A DNA stretch of 10,346 nt from Flavobacterium sp. (GCA_015478765.1 JADMKR010000247.1:1-10346), one strand, 5' to 3'. Shown: positions 1-6,455, counted from the stretch's first letter. Notes: generated by a model from the letters alone, not told the origin. Made by a program: numbers and translations.

Positions 1-2
1 TG

Positions 3-74
3 TAGTCCGTAGGGGAATCGAACCCCTGTTACCAGGATGAAAACCTGGCGTCCTAACCCCTAGACGAACGGACC
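3..74 (-). tRNA. tRNA-Glu (anticodon UUC), copy 1
   Basis: On the minus strand this folds as a complete 72-nt cloverleaf: acceptor GGTCCGT/ACGGACT (ending in a G-U pair), D stem GTCT/GGAC with an 8-nt loop carrying GG, anticodon stem CCAGG/CCTGG around the loop TTTTCAT (anticodon TTC, Glu), a 4-nt variable loop, and T stem AGGGG/CCCCT around TTCGATT. The discriminator base is A. The next bases are CA, not CCA, so the 3' CCA is not encoded and must be added after transcription. It lies 45 bp downstream of a near-identical copy and is probably co-transcribed with it. Confidence 0.97.
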
Positions 75-100
75 ATTGTTCTTCTAAGGCCTTCGCTCTT

Positions 101-115
101 TTCAGTAAAACTGAA
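101..115. repeat. Small inverted repeat in the spacer between the two tRNA genes
   Basis: TTCAGT and ACTGAA form a perfect 6-bp stem with a 3-nt loop in the 45-bp spacer. No T-tract follows on the minus strand, so it is not a convincing terminator. It may be a processing hairpin in the tRNA precursor or chance. Confidence 0.35.
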
Positions 116-119
116 TTTG

Positions 120-191
120 TAGCCCGTGGGGGAATCGAACCCCCCTTACCAGGATGAAAACCTGGCGTCCTAACCGATAGACGAACGGGCC
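120..191 (-). tRNA. tRNA-Glu (anticodon UUC), copy 2
   Basis: A second 72-nt minus-strand cloverleaf with the same anticodon loop (TTTTCAT, anticodon TTC). Acceptor stem is GGCCCGT/ACGGGCT, T stem GGGGG/CCCCC, discriminator A, and no encoded CCA. It differs from copy 1 at seven positions. Four of these form two compensated base pairs (3:70 and 49:65), two are in the D loop and one is in the variable loop, so both copies look functional. It is the promoter-proximal copy of the pair. Confidence 0.97.
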
Positions 192-211
192 TTGCTTCTG
201 TAATGCGGATG

Positions 212-241
212 CAAAAATACAACTATTTTTTACTCGCACAA
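212..241 (-). promoter_or_regulatory. Bacteroidota-type promoter for the tRNA-Glu pair
   Basis: Read on the minus strand there is a TTG (241-239), a 19-nt spacer and TATTTTTG (219-212). This matches the flavobacterial consensus TTG-N17-23-TAnnTTTG exactly. Transcription would start near 205, just ahead of the tRNA 5' end at 191. It lies in the gap after the proS stop codon, so the tRNAs need not depend on proS transcription. I see no clear terminator between the two. Confidence 0.65.
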
Positions 242-265
242 TAGTTACCCGACATTTTTTTAAAA

Positions 266-1744
266 TTAATATGCCTTTGCAAATAATACACGCCTTTGCG
301 AGGGATTTCCGGTCAAAATACACTTACCTTCTTCCAAGGGTTGCTCCAATGGTATGCACCGAATCGTCGCTTTGGTTAAATCCTTGATCTTGTTTTCTGT
401 TTCAGATGTTCCGTCCCAATGAGCCGATATAAATCCGCCTTTATTTTCCAATATATCTTTAAAGGCTTCAAAGTCCTCCACAAGAGTAATATTTTGATCG
501 CGATATGTACGCGCCCGCTCGAACAAATCGTGCTGCATTTGCGTCAGTAAATCCCTTATAAAACCAACTATGGAATCTTTTCCTACAATCTCCTTTGTAA
601 GCGTATCACGTCGGGCAACTTCAAAAGTGCCATTTTCCAAATCCTTCGGTCCTATCGCAATGCGCACAGGAACTCCTTTCAATTCATACTCATTAAATTT
701 GAATCCCGGCTTTTGAGTTGTGCGGTCGTCATATTTGACAGAAATATTGAGATTCTGCAATTCCTTTGACAACTGCATTGCCAGGACACCAATTTCAGCC
801 AACTGATCATCGGTGCGATGAATTGGTACAATTACGACTTGAATAGGAGCGATACTTGGCGGCAGCACAAGTCCCTTATCATCTGAATGGGTCATCACTA
901 AAGCACCCATCAAACGGGTTGAAACGCCCCATGAAGTTCCCCACACAAAATCCTGTTTGCCTTCTGCATTCGCAAACTTTACATCGAAAGCCTTTGCGAA
1001 GTTTTGACCCAAGAAATGCGATGTTCCGGCTTGTAGAGCCTTACCATCCTGCATTAAAGCCTCGATGCAATACGTTTCCTCTGCACCTGCAAATCGCTCA
1101 CTCTCCGTTTTTAATCCCTTTATGACTGGCATCGCCAAAAACCTTTCGGCAAAGTCGGCATATACATTCATCATTTGCTCTGCTTCCGATATTGCTTCGC
1201 TGCGGGTTGCATGTGCCGTGTGTCCTTCCTGCCATAGAAATTCTGCAGTGCGCAAAAATAAACGCGTCCTCATTTCCCAGCGCACCACATTTGCCCATTG
1301 ATTGATCAATAAAGGCAAATCGCGATAAGATTGCACCCATCCTTTATACGTCGACCAGATAATGGCCTCACTCGTTGGCCTGACAATCAGTTCTTCTTCC
1401 AATTTTGCATTGGGATCAACCATCAATTTCCCTGGATTATCAGGATCATTCTTAAGACGGTAATGAGTGACGATCGCACATTCTTTGGCGAAACCTTCAG
1501 CATTTTTCTCTTCTGCCTCAAACATGCTTTTCGGCACGAAAAGTGGAAAATACGCATTTTGGTGTCCGGTATCTTTAAACATCCGGTCCAATTCACTTTG
1601 CATTTTTTCCCAAATGGCATATCCGTAAGGTTTTATTACCATACATCCACGCACACCGGAATTTTCGGCAAGATCGGCCTTAACAACCAGCTCGTTATAC
1701 CATTTAGAATAATCTTCAGATCTCGTAGTAAGGTTCTTACTCAT
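266..1744 (-). CDS. proS: Prolyl-tRNA synthetase (ProS type 3, short eukaryote/archaeon-like form)
   Basis: Cytoplasmic class II aminoacyl-tRNA synthetase that charges tRNA-Pro with proline using ATP. The 492-residue protein has the expected signatures: class II motif 1 region at about 40-72, the proline-site loop RPTSE at 122-126, motif 2 at about 153-178 (containing FLRTAEFLWQEGHT), TSHFLGQNF at 241-249, and motif 3 at 269-277 (GTSWGVSTR). An anticodon-binding domain runs from about 300 to 405. The C-terminal domain ends in the Tyr typical of this type. The bacterial-type editing insertion is absent. Only two Cys (463, 475) remain in the C-terminal region where relatives use four to bind zinc, so that site is probably lost. 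The start at 1744 (MSKNLTTR) is preferred over an in-frame ATG five codons upstream, because it gives the usual family N-terminus. Confidence 0.97.
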   Translation of the reverse strand: MSKNLTTRSEDYSKWYNELVVKADLAENSGVRGCMVIKPYGYAIWEKMQSELDRMFKDTGHQNAYFPLFVPKSMFEAEEKNAEGFAKECAIVTHYRLKNDPDNPGKLMVDPNAKLEEELIVRPTSEAIIWSTYKGWVQSYRDLPLLINQWANVVRWEMRTRLFLRTAEFLWQEGHTAHATRSEAISEAEQMMNVYADFAERFLAMPVIKGLKTESERFAGAEETYCIEALMQDGKALQAGTSHFLGQNFAKAFDVKFANAEGKQDFVWGTSWGVSTRLMGALVMTHSDDKGLVLPPSIAPIQVVIVPIHRTDDQLAEIGVLAMQLSKELQNLNISVKYDDRTTQKPGFKFNEYELKGVPVRIAIGPKDLENGTFEVARRDTLTKEIVGKDSIVGFIRDLLTQMQHDLFERARTYRDQNITLVEDFEAFKDILENKGGFISAHWDGTSETENKIKDLTKATIRCIPLEQPLEEGKCILTGNPSQRRVLFAKAY

Positions 1745-1787
1745 AGCGAAAATTGGCACAAATATTGTTTATTTTTTTTTAACTCAA

Positions 1788-1813
1788 TTGTTCCGCAAAA
1801 CTAACTATTTTTG
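1788..1813 (+). promoter_or_regulatory. Possible promoter of the lipoprotein gene
   Basis: TATTTTTG at 1806-1813 matches the -7 consensus TAnnTTTG exactly and lies about 30 bp before the ATG at 1843. The nearest TTG (1788-1790) is only 15 nt upstream, slightly shorter than the usual 17-23, so the -33 assignment is weak. The box sits back to back with the proS promoter. Confidence 0.4.
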
Positions 1814-1823
1814 TATAGTCCAA
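1796..1823 (-). promoter_or_regulatory. Promoter of proS
   Basis: On the minus strand, TTG (1823-1821), 17 nt, then TAGTTTTG (1803-1796) fits the Bacteroidota promoter consensus. The start of transcription would be about 45 nt ahead of the proS ATG. The element overlaps the region expected to serve the divergent lipoprotein gene. Confidence 0.55.
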
Positions 1824-1842
1824 CAATAAAAATGCTATAGAT

Positions 1843-2781
1843 ATGAAAACTAAATACATTCTCACGGGCGCCTTTCCTCAATTCTCGCTTTTAACAATTC
1901 TGACTTTTTTGATTGCCTCGTGCAGTTCACAGCGTTCATATCAGGATCAAGATGGCATATATGGCAGCTCTTCCGATAGACAGGTGGTGCAGCAAACCGC
2001 ATCCAACGAATTATACTATAAAGATTATTTCGGCTCTTTCACCGACGACAGTGAAGAAGCCGAAATTTTTACTGATGTAGAAAATTACCGTACAGAAAAC
2101 GACTCTTCCGTGCAGTACGCGACCGGAAATCCGGGCTGGGGAAATGACAATGACAACATAACCATCAATGTCTATGACAATAACTGGGGTTATGGGATGT
2201 GGAACAATTACTGGTACGGCGGCTGGGGATGGAACACCGGCTGGGGTTGGAACAGTTGGTATGGACCAAGCTATGGCTGGGGATGGAATAGCTGGTACGG
2301 TCCCGGATGGGGAATGGGATGGAACAATTGGTACGGACCCAATTACGGCTGGGCAGGCTACGGACACTATTACCCTAATCACTATTCACATAACAGCGGA
2401 ATTCGTGGCGTTCGAAACGATATGTATGGCCGATCGGCTCGGAACACTTCCGACAGAACGTATACCACCGGTAGAAGAGTCAACCCAAATTATTCCAATA
2501 CACGCAACAGTACCTACAGCGGAACACGGAACCAAAACGCGACCTCGACCAGAAATACTGTTCGCACCCGCACCACTACCGGCAACCGAAACCCAAATTA
2601 CAACACTACTACTACCCGGCCGCAAACGCAGTCGCCCACAAGAAATAATACCTATACACCTACACGAAGCTCCACACCCAGTTCAGGAACTGTTCGACCT
2701 TCAGGTGGCGGCGGACGATCGTCCGGCGGTAGCGTAGGCGGCGGTGGCGGACGTTCATCCGGCGGCGGCGGTAGAAGATAA
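1843..2781 (+). CDS. Putative Trp/Gly-rich repeat lipoprotein of unknown function
   Basis: I do not recognise a named domain. The 312-residue product starts with a hydrophobic signal peptide and a lipobox ending at Cys27 (LIASC), so it should be lipidated and anchored in an envelope membrane. Residues about 28-95 are polar and acidic. Residues about 97-180 are extremely rich in Trp, Gly, Tyr and Asn and include three tandem 12-residue units (133-168). Residues about 185-285 are low-complexity Thr, Arg, Asn and Ser. The tail is Gly-rich with the phrase GGGGRSSGG and ends in RR. No catalytic motif is visible. The composition suggests a surface-exposed or self-associating structural protein; this is inference only. 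It is divergent from proS and is followed by a hairpin and a porin gene in the same direction. The ATG at 1843 is the only start that gives the full signal peptide. Confidence 0.85.
   Translation: MKTKYILTGAFPQFSLLTILTFLIASCSSQRSYQDQDGIYGSSSDRQVVQQTASNELYYKDYFGSFTDDSEEAEIFTDVENYRTENDSSVQYATGNPGWGNDNDNITINVYDNNWGYGMWNNYWYGGWGWNTGWGWNSWYGPSYGWGWNSWYGPGWGMGWNNWYGPNYGWAGYGHYYPNHYSHNSGIRGVRNDMYGRSARNTSDRTYTTGRRVNPNYSNTRNSTYSGTRNQNATSTRNTVRTRTTTGNRNPNYNTTTTRPQTQSPTRNNTYTPTRSSTPSSGTVRPSGGGGRSSGGSVGGGGGRSSGGGGRR
2239..2346 (+). repeat. Three tandem 36-bp (12-residue) repeats inside the lipoprotein gene
   Basis: Units at 2239-2274, 2275-2310 and 2311-2346 encode GWGWNSWYGPSY, GWGWNSWYGPGW and GMGWNNWYGPNY, all in register and without gaps. 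The DNA differs mostly at third codon positions, so the repeats are old enough to have drifted while the protein stayed conserved. A partial copy (GGWGWNTG) lies just upstream. Confidence 0.9.
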
Positions 2782-2797
2782 ACCAAATGATAAGTAC

Positions 2798-2842
2798 AAT
2801 ACCTATGTTTTGATTTTAACGTCCAGGCATAGGTATTTTTTT
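2798..2842 (+). terminator. Hairpin plus T-tract between lipoprotein and porin genes
   Basis: AATACCTATG (2798-2807) and CATAGGTATT (2828-2837) form a perfect 10-bp stem with a 20-nt loop. A run of seven T (2836-2842) overlaps and follows the 3' arm. It begins 16 bp after the lipoprotein stop codon and looks like a factor-independent terminator, although the stem is AT-rich and the loop is large. The next ATG is only 18 bp beyond the T-tract, so it could instead act as a leader element of the porin gene. Confidence 0.6.
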
Positions 2843-2860
2843 GAACCTAAATCAAAAAAT

Positions 2861-4390
2861 ATGAAAAAGACTATGTTAATCCTGACAGCATTTGTATCCA
2901 TGGCTGCTCAGGCGCAAGAATTATCGATGGGCGACGCGCTTCGATATTCACAGGATAATCAAAATGGTACCGCCCGATTCAGGGCCATGTCGGGAGCGTT
3001 CGGAGCATTGGGCGGTGATATGTCGGCTATCACAGTCAACCCGGCTGGATCTGCCGTTTTCAGCGATTCACAGCTCGCATTGACTTTAAACAACACCAGT
3101 ACGCGGAACCAATCAAATTATTTTGGAACATCCACGACCGAATCAGACAATTCATTCGACCTTAACCAGGCGGGCTTTGTGTTCGTATTTGACGGAAAGC
3201 CGGAAGGTTGGAATAAATTCAGCCTGGCAGTCAACTACGACAACCTGAATAATTTCAATAACAGCATTTTTTCAGCCGGTACAAATCCGACCGCATCCGT
3301 AGGTGATTATTTCCTCAACTTCGCGAATTTTGACGGCGGATATGATATAAGTCTGCTACAAACCCAGCCAGGTGAGACAATCAGCAGTCTCTATCAATTT
3401 TTGGGTGAGAATTATGGCTTCGGTGCCCAACAGGCATTTCTTGGCTATCAGGCATTCGTGACCGATCAGGCTTCAGATTATTCATCAACCAATCGAAACT
3501 ATGTGTCTTTAGTTCCTGCCGGTGGTGATTATTACCAGGAAAACACCATCTTCACTTCAGGGTATAATGGAAAGTTGACTTTTAATGCAGCAACAAGTTA
3601 CAAGGATAAGATCTATATCGGCCTCAACTTAAATTCGCACTTTACCGATTATCGTCAGCATACCAGCGTTTACGAAAGCAATACGAATTCACCGACATCG
3701 GGCGTGCAGCGACTCCGATTTGATAATGATTTGCAGACTTTTGGAAATGGGTTTTCTTTCCAGCTCGGGGCTATCGCAAAAATTACGGATTTTCGTGTTG
3801 GACTTGCATACGAATCACCAACATGGCTAACCCTCACCGATAGAACCATGCAAAGTCTGCGTGCAGTTAGTGCCGATGCTGCAGGAGAATTTCCAACTGA
3901 TGTAATTAACCCGAATGTCGAAAATTTATACGCTCCGTACCGAATTCAGACTCCTTCAAAATGGACTGGCAGCCTTGCATATGTATTTGGCAAGCGCGGT
4001 CTGATAAGTATGGACTATGCCATTAAAGATTATAGCAACCTGCAATTTAAGCCAAAGTCGGATTATGTGGATCTGAACAGTTCAATGGGCGATTTGCTGG
4101 ATATGTCGGGTGAGCTTAGACTTGGCGCCGAATATCGGATCAAAGCGTTTAGTTTGCGAGGCGGATACCGAATGGACCAAAGTCCGTATAAGGATAATTC
4201 AACGATTGGCGATCTTACCGGATATTCAGCCGGTTTAGGTTATAATTTTGGAAATACGCGTTTAGATTTGGCCTATTCTTTTGCCGAACGCGACATGGAT
4301 CAAAGGTTCTTAACATCGGGAATGACCGATGCCGCACGCATCAATTCCGAATTTCACAATGTTTCACTGTCCTTGCTCTTCCAACTTTAA
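2861..4390 (+). CDS. OmpP1/FadL-family outer-membrane transport protein
   Basis: A 509-residue outer-membrane beta-barrel protein of the FadL/TodX type, often labelled 'hemin receptor' in Bacteroidota. Known members form channels for hydrophobic compounds such as fatty acids; the substrate here cannot be read from the sequence. A signal peptide (MKKTMLILTAFVSMAAQA) is probably cleaved after Ala18. The conserved N-terminal segment follows, with GTARFRAMSGAFGALGGD at 36-53 and NPAG at 60-63, the plug-region signature of the family. The remainder alternates polar and aromatic residues as in beta-strands, and the C-terminus (SLSLLFQL) resembles a final barrel strand. The reading frame is open for 39 more codons back to 2744, but those residues are not signal-like and overlap the upstream gene, so MKKTM at 2861 is the start. 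No exact TAnnTTTG box precedes it. Confidence 0.9.
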   Translation: MKKTMLILTAFVSMAAQAQELSMGDALRYSQDNQNGTARFRAMSGAFGALGGDMSAITVNPAGSAVFSDSQLALTLNNTSTRNQSNYFGTSTTESDNSFDLNQAGFVFVFDGKPEGWNKFSLAVNYDNLNNFNNSIFSAGTNPTASVGDYFLNFANFDGGYDISLLQTQPGETISSLYQFLGENYGFGAQQAFLGYQAFVTDQASDYSSTNRNYVSLVPAGGDYYQENTIFTSGYNGKLTFNAATSYKDKIYIGLNLNSHFTDYRQHTSVYESNTNSPTSGVQRLRFDNDLQTFGNGFSFQLGAIAKITDFRVGLAYESPTWLTLTDRTMQSLRAVSADAAGEFPTDVINPNVENLYAPYRIQTPSKWTGSLAYVFGKRGLISMDYAIKDYSNLQFKPKSDYVDLNSSMGDLLDMSGELRLGAEYRIKAFSLRGGYRMDQSPYKDNSTIGDLTGYSAGLGYNFGNTRLDLAYSFAERDMDQRFLTSGMTDAARINSEFHNVSLSLLFQL

Positions 4391-4407
4391 TTCTTTAAAT
4401 ACCTGCT

Positions 4408-4436
4408 AAAGCCGCTTCCCACAAAAGCGGCTTTTT
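4408..4436 (+). terminator. Rho-independent terminator after the porin gene
   Basis: AAAGCCGCTT (4408-4417) and AAGCGGCTTT (4425-4434) form a perfect 10-bp stem with a 7-nt loop, and T bases continue to 4436. It lies 17 bp after the porin stop codon. The 5' A-run could also let it work in the minus direction. Confidence 0.88.
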
Positions 4437-4501
4437 CTATTCACTTTAATCAAGTATTCATAAAAGTTCCGGGCGCAAGGTATAAGCCGGGATAAAAAGC
4501 G

Positions 4502-4509
4502 TAATTTTG
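4502..4509 (+). promoter_or_regulatory. -7 box of the rimO promoter
   Basis: TAATTTTG matches the Bacteroidota -7 consensus TAnnTTTG and ends 19 bp before the rimO ATG. No TTG is present at the usual distance upstream, so only half of the promoter is supported. Since a strong terminator lies between the porin gene and here, rimO needs its own promoter in this gap. Confidence 0.45.
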
Positions 4510-4528
4510 CACTCCAATTTTCAACCAC

Positions 4529-5863
4529 ATGAGAACCAAAACATTAAAGAAGAATAAAATTAATGTCATAACACTTGGATGTTCCAAGAATGTATATGAT
4601 AGCGAAGTGTTGATGGGCCAACTGAAGGCCAGCGGTAAGGATGTCACTCACGAAGCGCCTGCTGCAGAGGAAGGTAACATCATCGTAATCAATACATGTG
4701 GTTTTATAGATAACGCAAAAGCGGAATCTGTGAATATGATTTTGGAATATGCAGACAAGAAAGAACGCGGCTTGGTCGATAAGGTATTCGTAACCGGATG
4801 TTTATCGGAACGCTACCGCCCCGATCTGGAAAAGGAAATACCGAATGTCGATCAGTACTTCGGAACTACCGAACTCCCACTTTTGCTCAAAGCGCTCGGC
4901 GCCGATTACAAGCATGAACTTTTAGGCGAGCGATTAACAACAACCCCTAAAAATTACGCTTATTTAAAAATCGCCGAAGGTTGTGATCGTCCCTGCAGTT
5001 TTTGTGCGATTCCGCTGATGCGTGGAAAACATACGTCACAGCCTATCGAAAAATTGGTCAAAGAAGCACAAGGTCTTGCTAAAAACGGTGTAAAGGAACT
5101 GATTTTAATTGCACAGGATCTTACTTACTACGGATTAGATCTTTATAAAAAAAGAAATCTTGCCGAACTATTACAGGAACTAACCAAGGTGGAAGGAATC
5201 GAATGGATTAGGTTACATTATGCGTTTCCGACCGGATTTCCGATGGACGTTCTCGAGCTGATGCAAAACGAGCCTAAAATTTGCAATTACATCGACATTC
5301 CGTTACAACACATTTCCGATTCGGTGCTAAAATCCATGCGGCGCGGCACCACGCATGCAAAGACAACTAAATTATTGCAGGATTTCAGAACGCTTGTTCC
5401 GGGAATTGCAATTCGTACGACGCTGATCGTTGGTTATCCCGGAGAAACAGAAGCCGATTTTCAAATTTTAAAAGATTGGGTCACCGATATGCGTTTTGAG
5501 CGATTGGGCTGTTTTGCGTATTCACATGAGGAAAACACTCATGCATTCTCACTCGTTGACGATGTTCCGGCAGAAGTAAAACAGCAGCGCGCCAACGAAA
5601 TAATGGAAATTCAGTCTCAAATTTCGTGGGAATTGAACCAGGAGAAAATCGGTAAAATTTTCAAATGTATTATTGATCGTAAGGAAGGCAGTCATTTCAT
5701 TGGCCGAACAGAATCGGATAGCCCCGATGTAGATAATGAAGTTCTTATTGACGCCACCAAACAATATTTAAAGACCGGCGAATTTGTGAATGTGCTGATC
5801 ACCGAAGCTACCGAGTTCGATTTATATGGCGAGGCAGTTATTCCAGCTATTCATAGTACATAA
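4529..5863 (+). CDS. rimO: Ribosomal protein S12 (aspartate) methylthiotransferase RimO
   Basis: Radical SAM enzyme that adds a methylthio group to the beta-carbon of a conserved Asp of ribosomal protein S12, using two iron-sulfur clusters. The 444-residue protein has the N-terminal methylthiotransferase domain with three cluster-binding Cys: Cys18 (LGCSKN), Cys57 (NTCGF) and Cys91 (TGCLSERY). The radical SAM motif CxxxCxxC is at 152-159 (CDRPCSFC), followed by the radical SAM barrel and a C-terminal TRAM domain from about residue 375. The LGCSKNxxDSE signature and TGCLSERY distinguish RimO from its tRNA-modifying relative MiaB. The ATG at 4529 gives the usual flavobacterial N-terminus (MRTKTLKKNKINV). 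It stands alone, between a terminator upstream and a convergent gene downstream. Confidence 0.97.
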   Translation: MRTKTLKKNKINVITLGCSKNVYDSEVLMGQLKASGKDVTHEAPAAEEGNIIVINTCGFIDNAKAESVNMILEYADKKERGLVDKVFVTGCLSERYRPDLEKEIPNVDQYFGTTELPLLLKALGADYKHELLGERLTTTPKNYAYLKIAEGCDRPCSFCAIPLMRGKHTSQPIEKLVKEAQGLAKNGVKELILIAQDLTYYGLDLYKKRNLAELLQELTKVEGIEWIRLHYAFPTGFPMDVLELMQNEPKICNYIDIPLQHISDSVLKSMRRGTTHAKTTKLLQDFRTLVPGIAIRTTLIVGYPGETEADFQILKDWVTDMRFERLGCFAYSHEENTHAFSLVDDVPAEVKQQRANEIMEIQSQISWELNQEKIGKIFKCIIDRKEGSHFIGRTESDSPDVDNEVLIDATKQYLKTGEFVNVLITEATEFDLYGEAVIPAIHST

Positions 5864-5892
5864 AAAAACTCCGGTACCTTTCGGCGCCGGAG
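5862..5892 (-). terminator. Terminator of the DUF1573 gene, overlapping the rimO stop codon
   Basis: On the minus strand CTCCGGCGCC and GGTACCGGAG form a 10-bp stem (one G-U pair, one C-A mismatch) closed by a GAAA tetraloop, followed by seven T (5868-5862). The GNRA-type loop and the T-run on this strand show it is built for minus-strand transcripts. The T-run reaches into the rimO stop codon (5861-5863). On the plus strand the tail is only weakly T-rich, but the hairpin may also end rimO transcripts. Confidence 0.82.
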
Positions 5893-5923
5893 CAATTTGA
5901 ATTAACCAACCTTTATTATAATC

Positions 5924-6328
5924 TTAAATTACGATTCCTTTAAAAGTAAGAACCGTTGGAGCTTCATCGGCATTTGTTGTTACTGTAACCGTTTTCTGGA
6001 AAGTGCCTTTTGCAGCCGCATTGTAAACTGCAGTAACGCTGGCCGTTTCCCCTGGTTTAACAGGTGTTTTCGTGTATTCAGTTGCAGTACAACCGCAAGC
6101 CGCTTTCACATTCGTAATGATAACCGATGTTGTTCCTGTATTCCTGAATTCAAAATCGATTGATTTTGGCGTACCTTGTGGAATATTTCCGACATCAATC
6201 ATTTCTGCTTTCCAAGCCACCGCTGTTGTTTTAGCGTAAGCTTCCACCGGTGAGTTATCATTTTGAACACCTGTAAACGACATAAGCCCAAAAGCTACTG
6301 CGACAATTCCAAATTTCAATGATTTCAT
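5924..6328 (-). CDS. Secreted DUF1573 domain protein
   Basis: A small 134-residue protein with an N-terminal signal peptide (MKSLKFGIVAVAFGLMSFTG) and one DUF1573 domain at about 40-132. This is an immunoglobulin-like fold common in Bacteroidota exported proteins. The family hallmarks are present: the FxFxNTG-type strand (FEFRNTG, 59-65), the AACGCT motif with Cys78 and Cys80, and the KPGE turn (91-94). The molecular role of the family is not established. The pattern FDFGxI, usual in the family, appears here as MIDVGNI. No lipobox is seen, so the product is probably periplasmic. It is divergent from a two-component operon, sharing a 146-bp regulatory region, and convergent with rimO. Confidence 0.9.
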   Translation of the reverse strand: MKSLKFGIVAVAFGLMSFTGVQNDNSPVEAYAKTTAVAWKAEMIDVGNIPQGTPKSIDFEFRNTGTTSVIITNVKAACGCTATEYTKTPVKPGETASVTAVYNAAAKGTFQKTVTVTTNADEAPTVLTFKGIVI

Positions 6329-6364
6329 ATATCTTATTATTATTATTTACTTTTTTAATATTTT

Positions 6365-6372
6365 CAAATGTA
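6365..6372 (-). promoter_or_regulatory. -7 box of the DUF1573 promoter
   Basis: TACATTTG on the minus strand (6372-6365) matches TAnnTTTG and lies 36 bp ahead of the ATG. There is no TTG at 17-23 nt upstream. Instead the first unit of the TAAT repeat array begins about 20 bp upstream, so the promoter may depend on an activator. Confidence 0.45.
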
Positions 6373-6392
6373 GATAAGACCTCGCAGTACTC

Positions 6393-6435
6393 TTGTTAAT
6401 CACTGTGTAATGTTTGTTAATGACTTGTTAATGAC
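6393..6435. promoter_or_regulatory. Phased TAAT direct-repeat array, likely response-regulator operator
   Basis: Four direct repeats share a TAAT core at 6397, 6408, 6418 and 6429, that is steps of 11, 10 and 11 bp. Units are TTGTTAATCAC (6393), a weaker TGTGTAATGT (6404), TTGTTAATGAC (6414) and TTGTTAATGAC (6425); the last two are identical and adjacent. OmpR/PhoB-family regulators bind direct repeats spaced about one helical turn, and a regulator of that family is encoded just downstream. The array overlaps the TTG of the kinase promoter and lies upstream of the DUF1573 promoter. Binding by this regulator is inferred. Confidence 0.6.
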
Positions 6436-6455
6436 AAAAACGCGCTCTAGTTTTA
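6425..6455 (+). promoter_or_regulatory. Candidate promoter of the two-component operon
   Basis: TTG (6425-6427), 20 nt, then TAGTTTTA (6448-6455) matches TTG-N17-23-TAnnTTTG except for the last base. The predicted start of transcription is only about a dozen bases before the TTG start codon, giving a very short leader. The TTG lies within the fourth TAAT repeat. Confidence 0.45.

Noticed and set aside
3..191. tRNA genes as an attachment site for an integrated element
   Set aside because: The repeated sequence is two full functional tRNA genes, and neither an integrase nor a partial tRNA 3' end is present nearby.
1742..1759. proS start five codons upstream at 1759
   Set aside because: The extra MPIFA is not typical of the family, and MSKN at 1744 matches the usual N-terminus.
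1331..1804. Plus-strand open frame of 157 codons opposite the proS 5' end
   Set aside because: Antisense shadow of a well-conserved gene; no motif of its own.
2011..2382. Minus-strand open frame of 123 codons opposite the lipoprotein repeats
   Set aside because: Its Pro/Val/Ile-rich composition is just the complement of the Trp/Gly repeat codons.
2168..2737. Long open frame of 189 codons on the plus strand, overlapping the lipoprotein gene
   Set aside because: It is the shifted frame of a low-complexity GC-rich gene. It has no signal peptide or recognisable domain, and the overlapping frame has a lipobox and ordered repeats.
2744..2860. 39-codon upstream extension of the porin reading frame
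   Set aside because: It would bury the signal peptide inside the protein, overlaps the lipoprotein gene and crosses the hairpin. MKKTM at 2861 is a standard export start.
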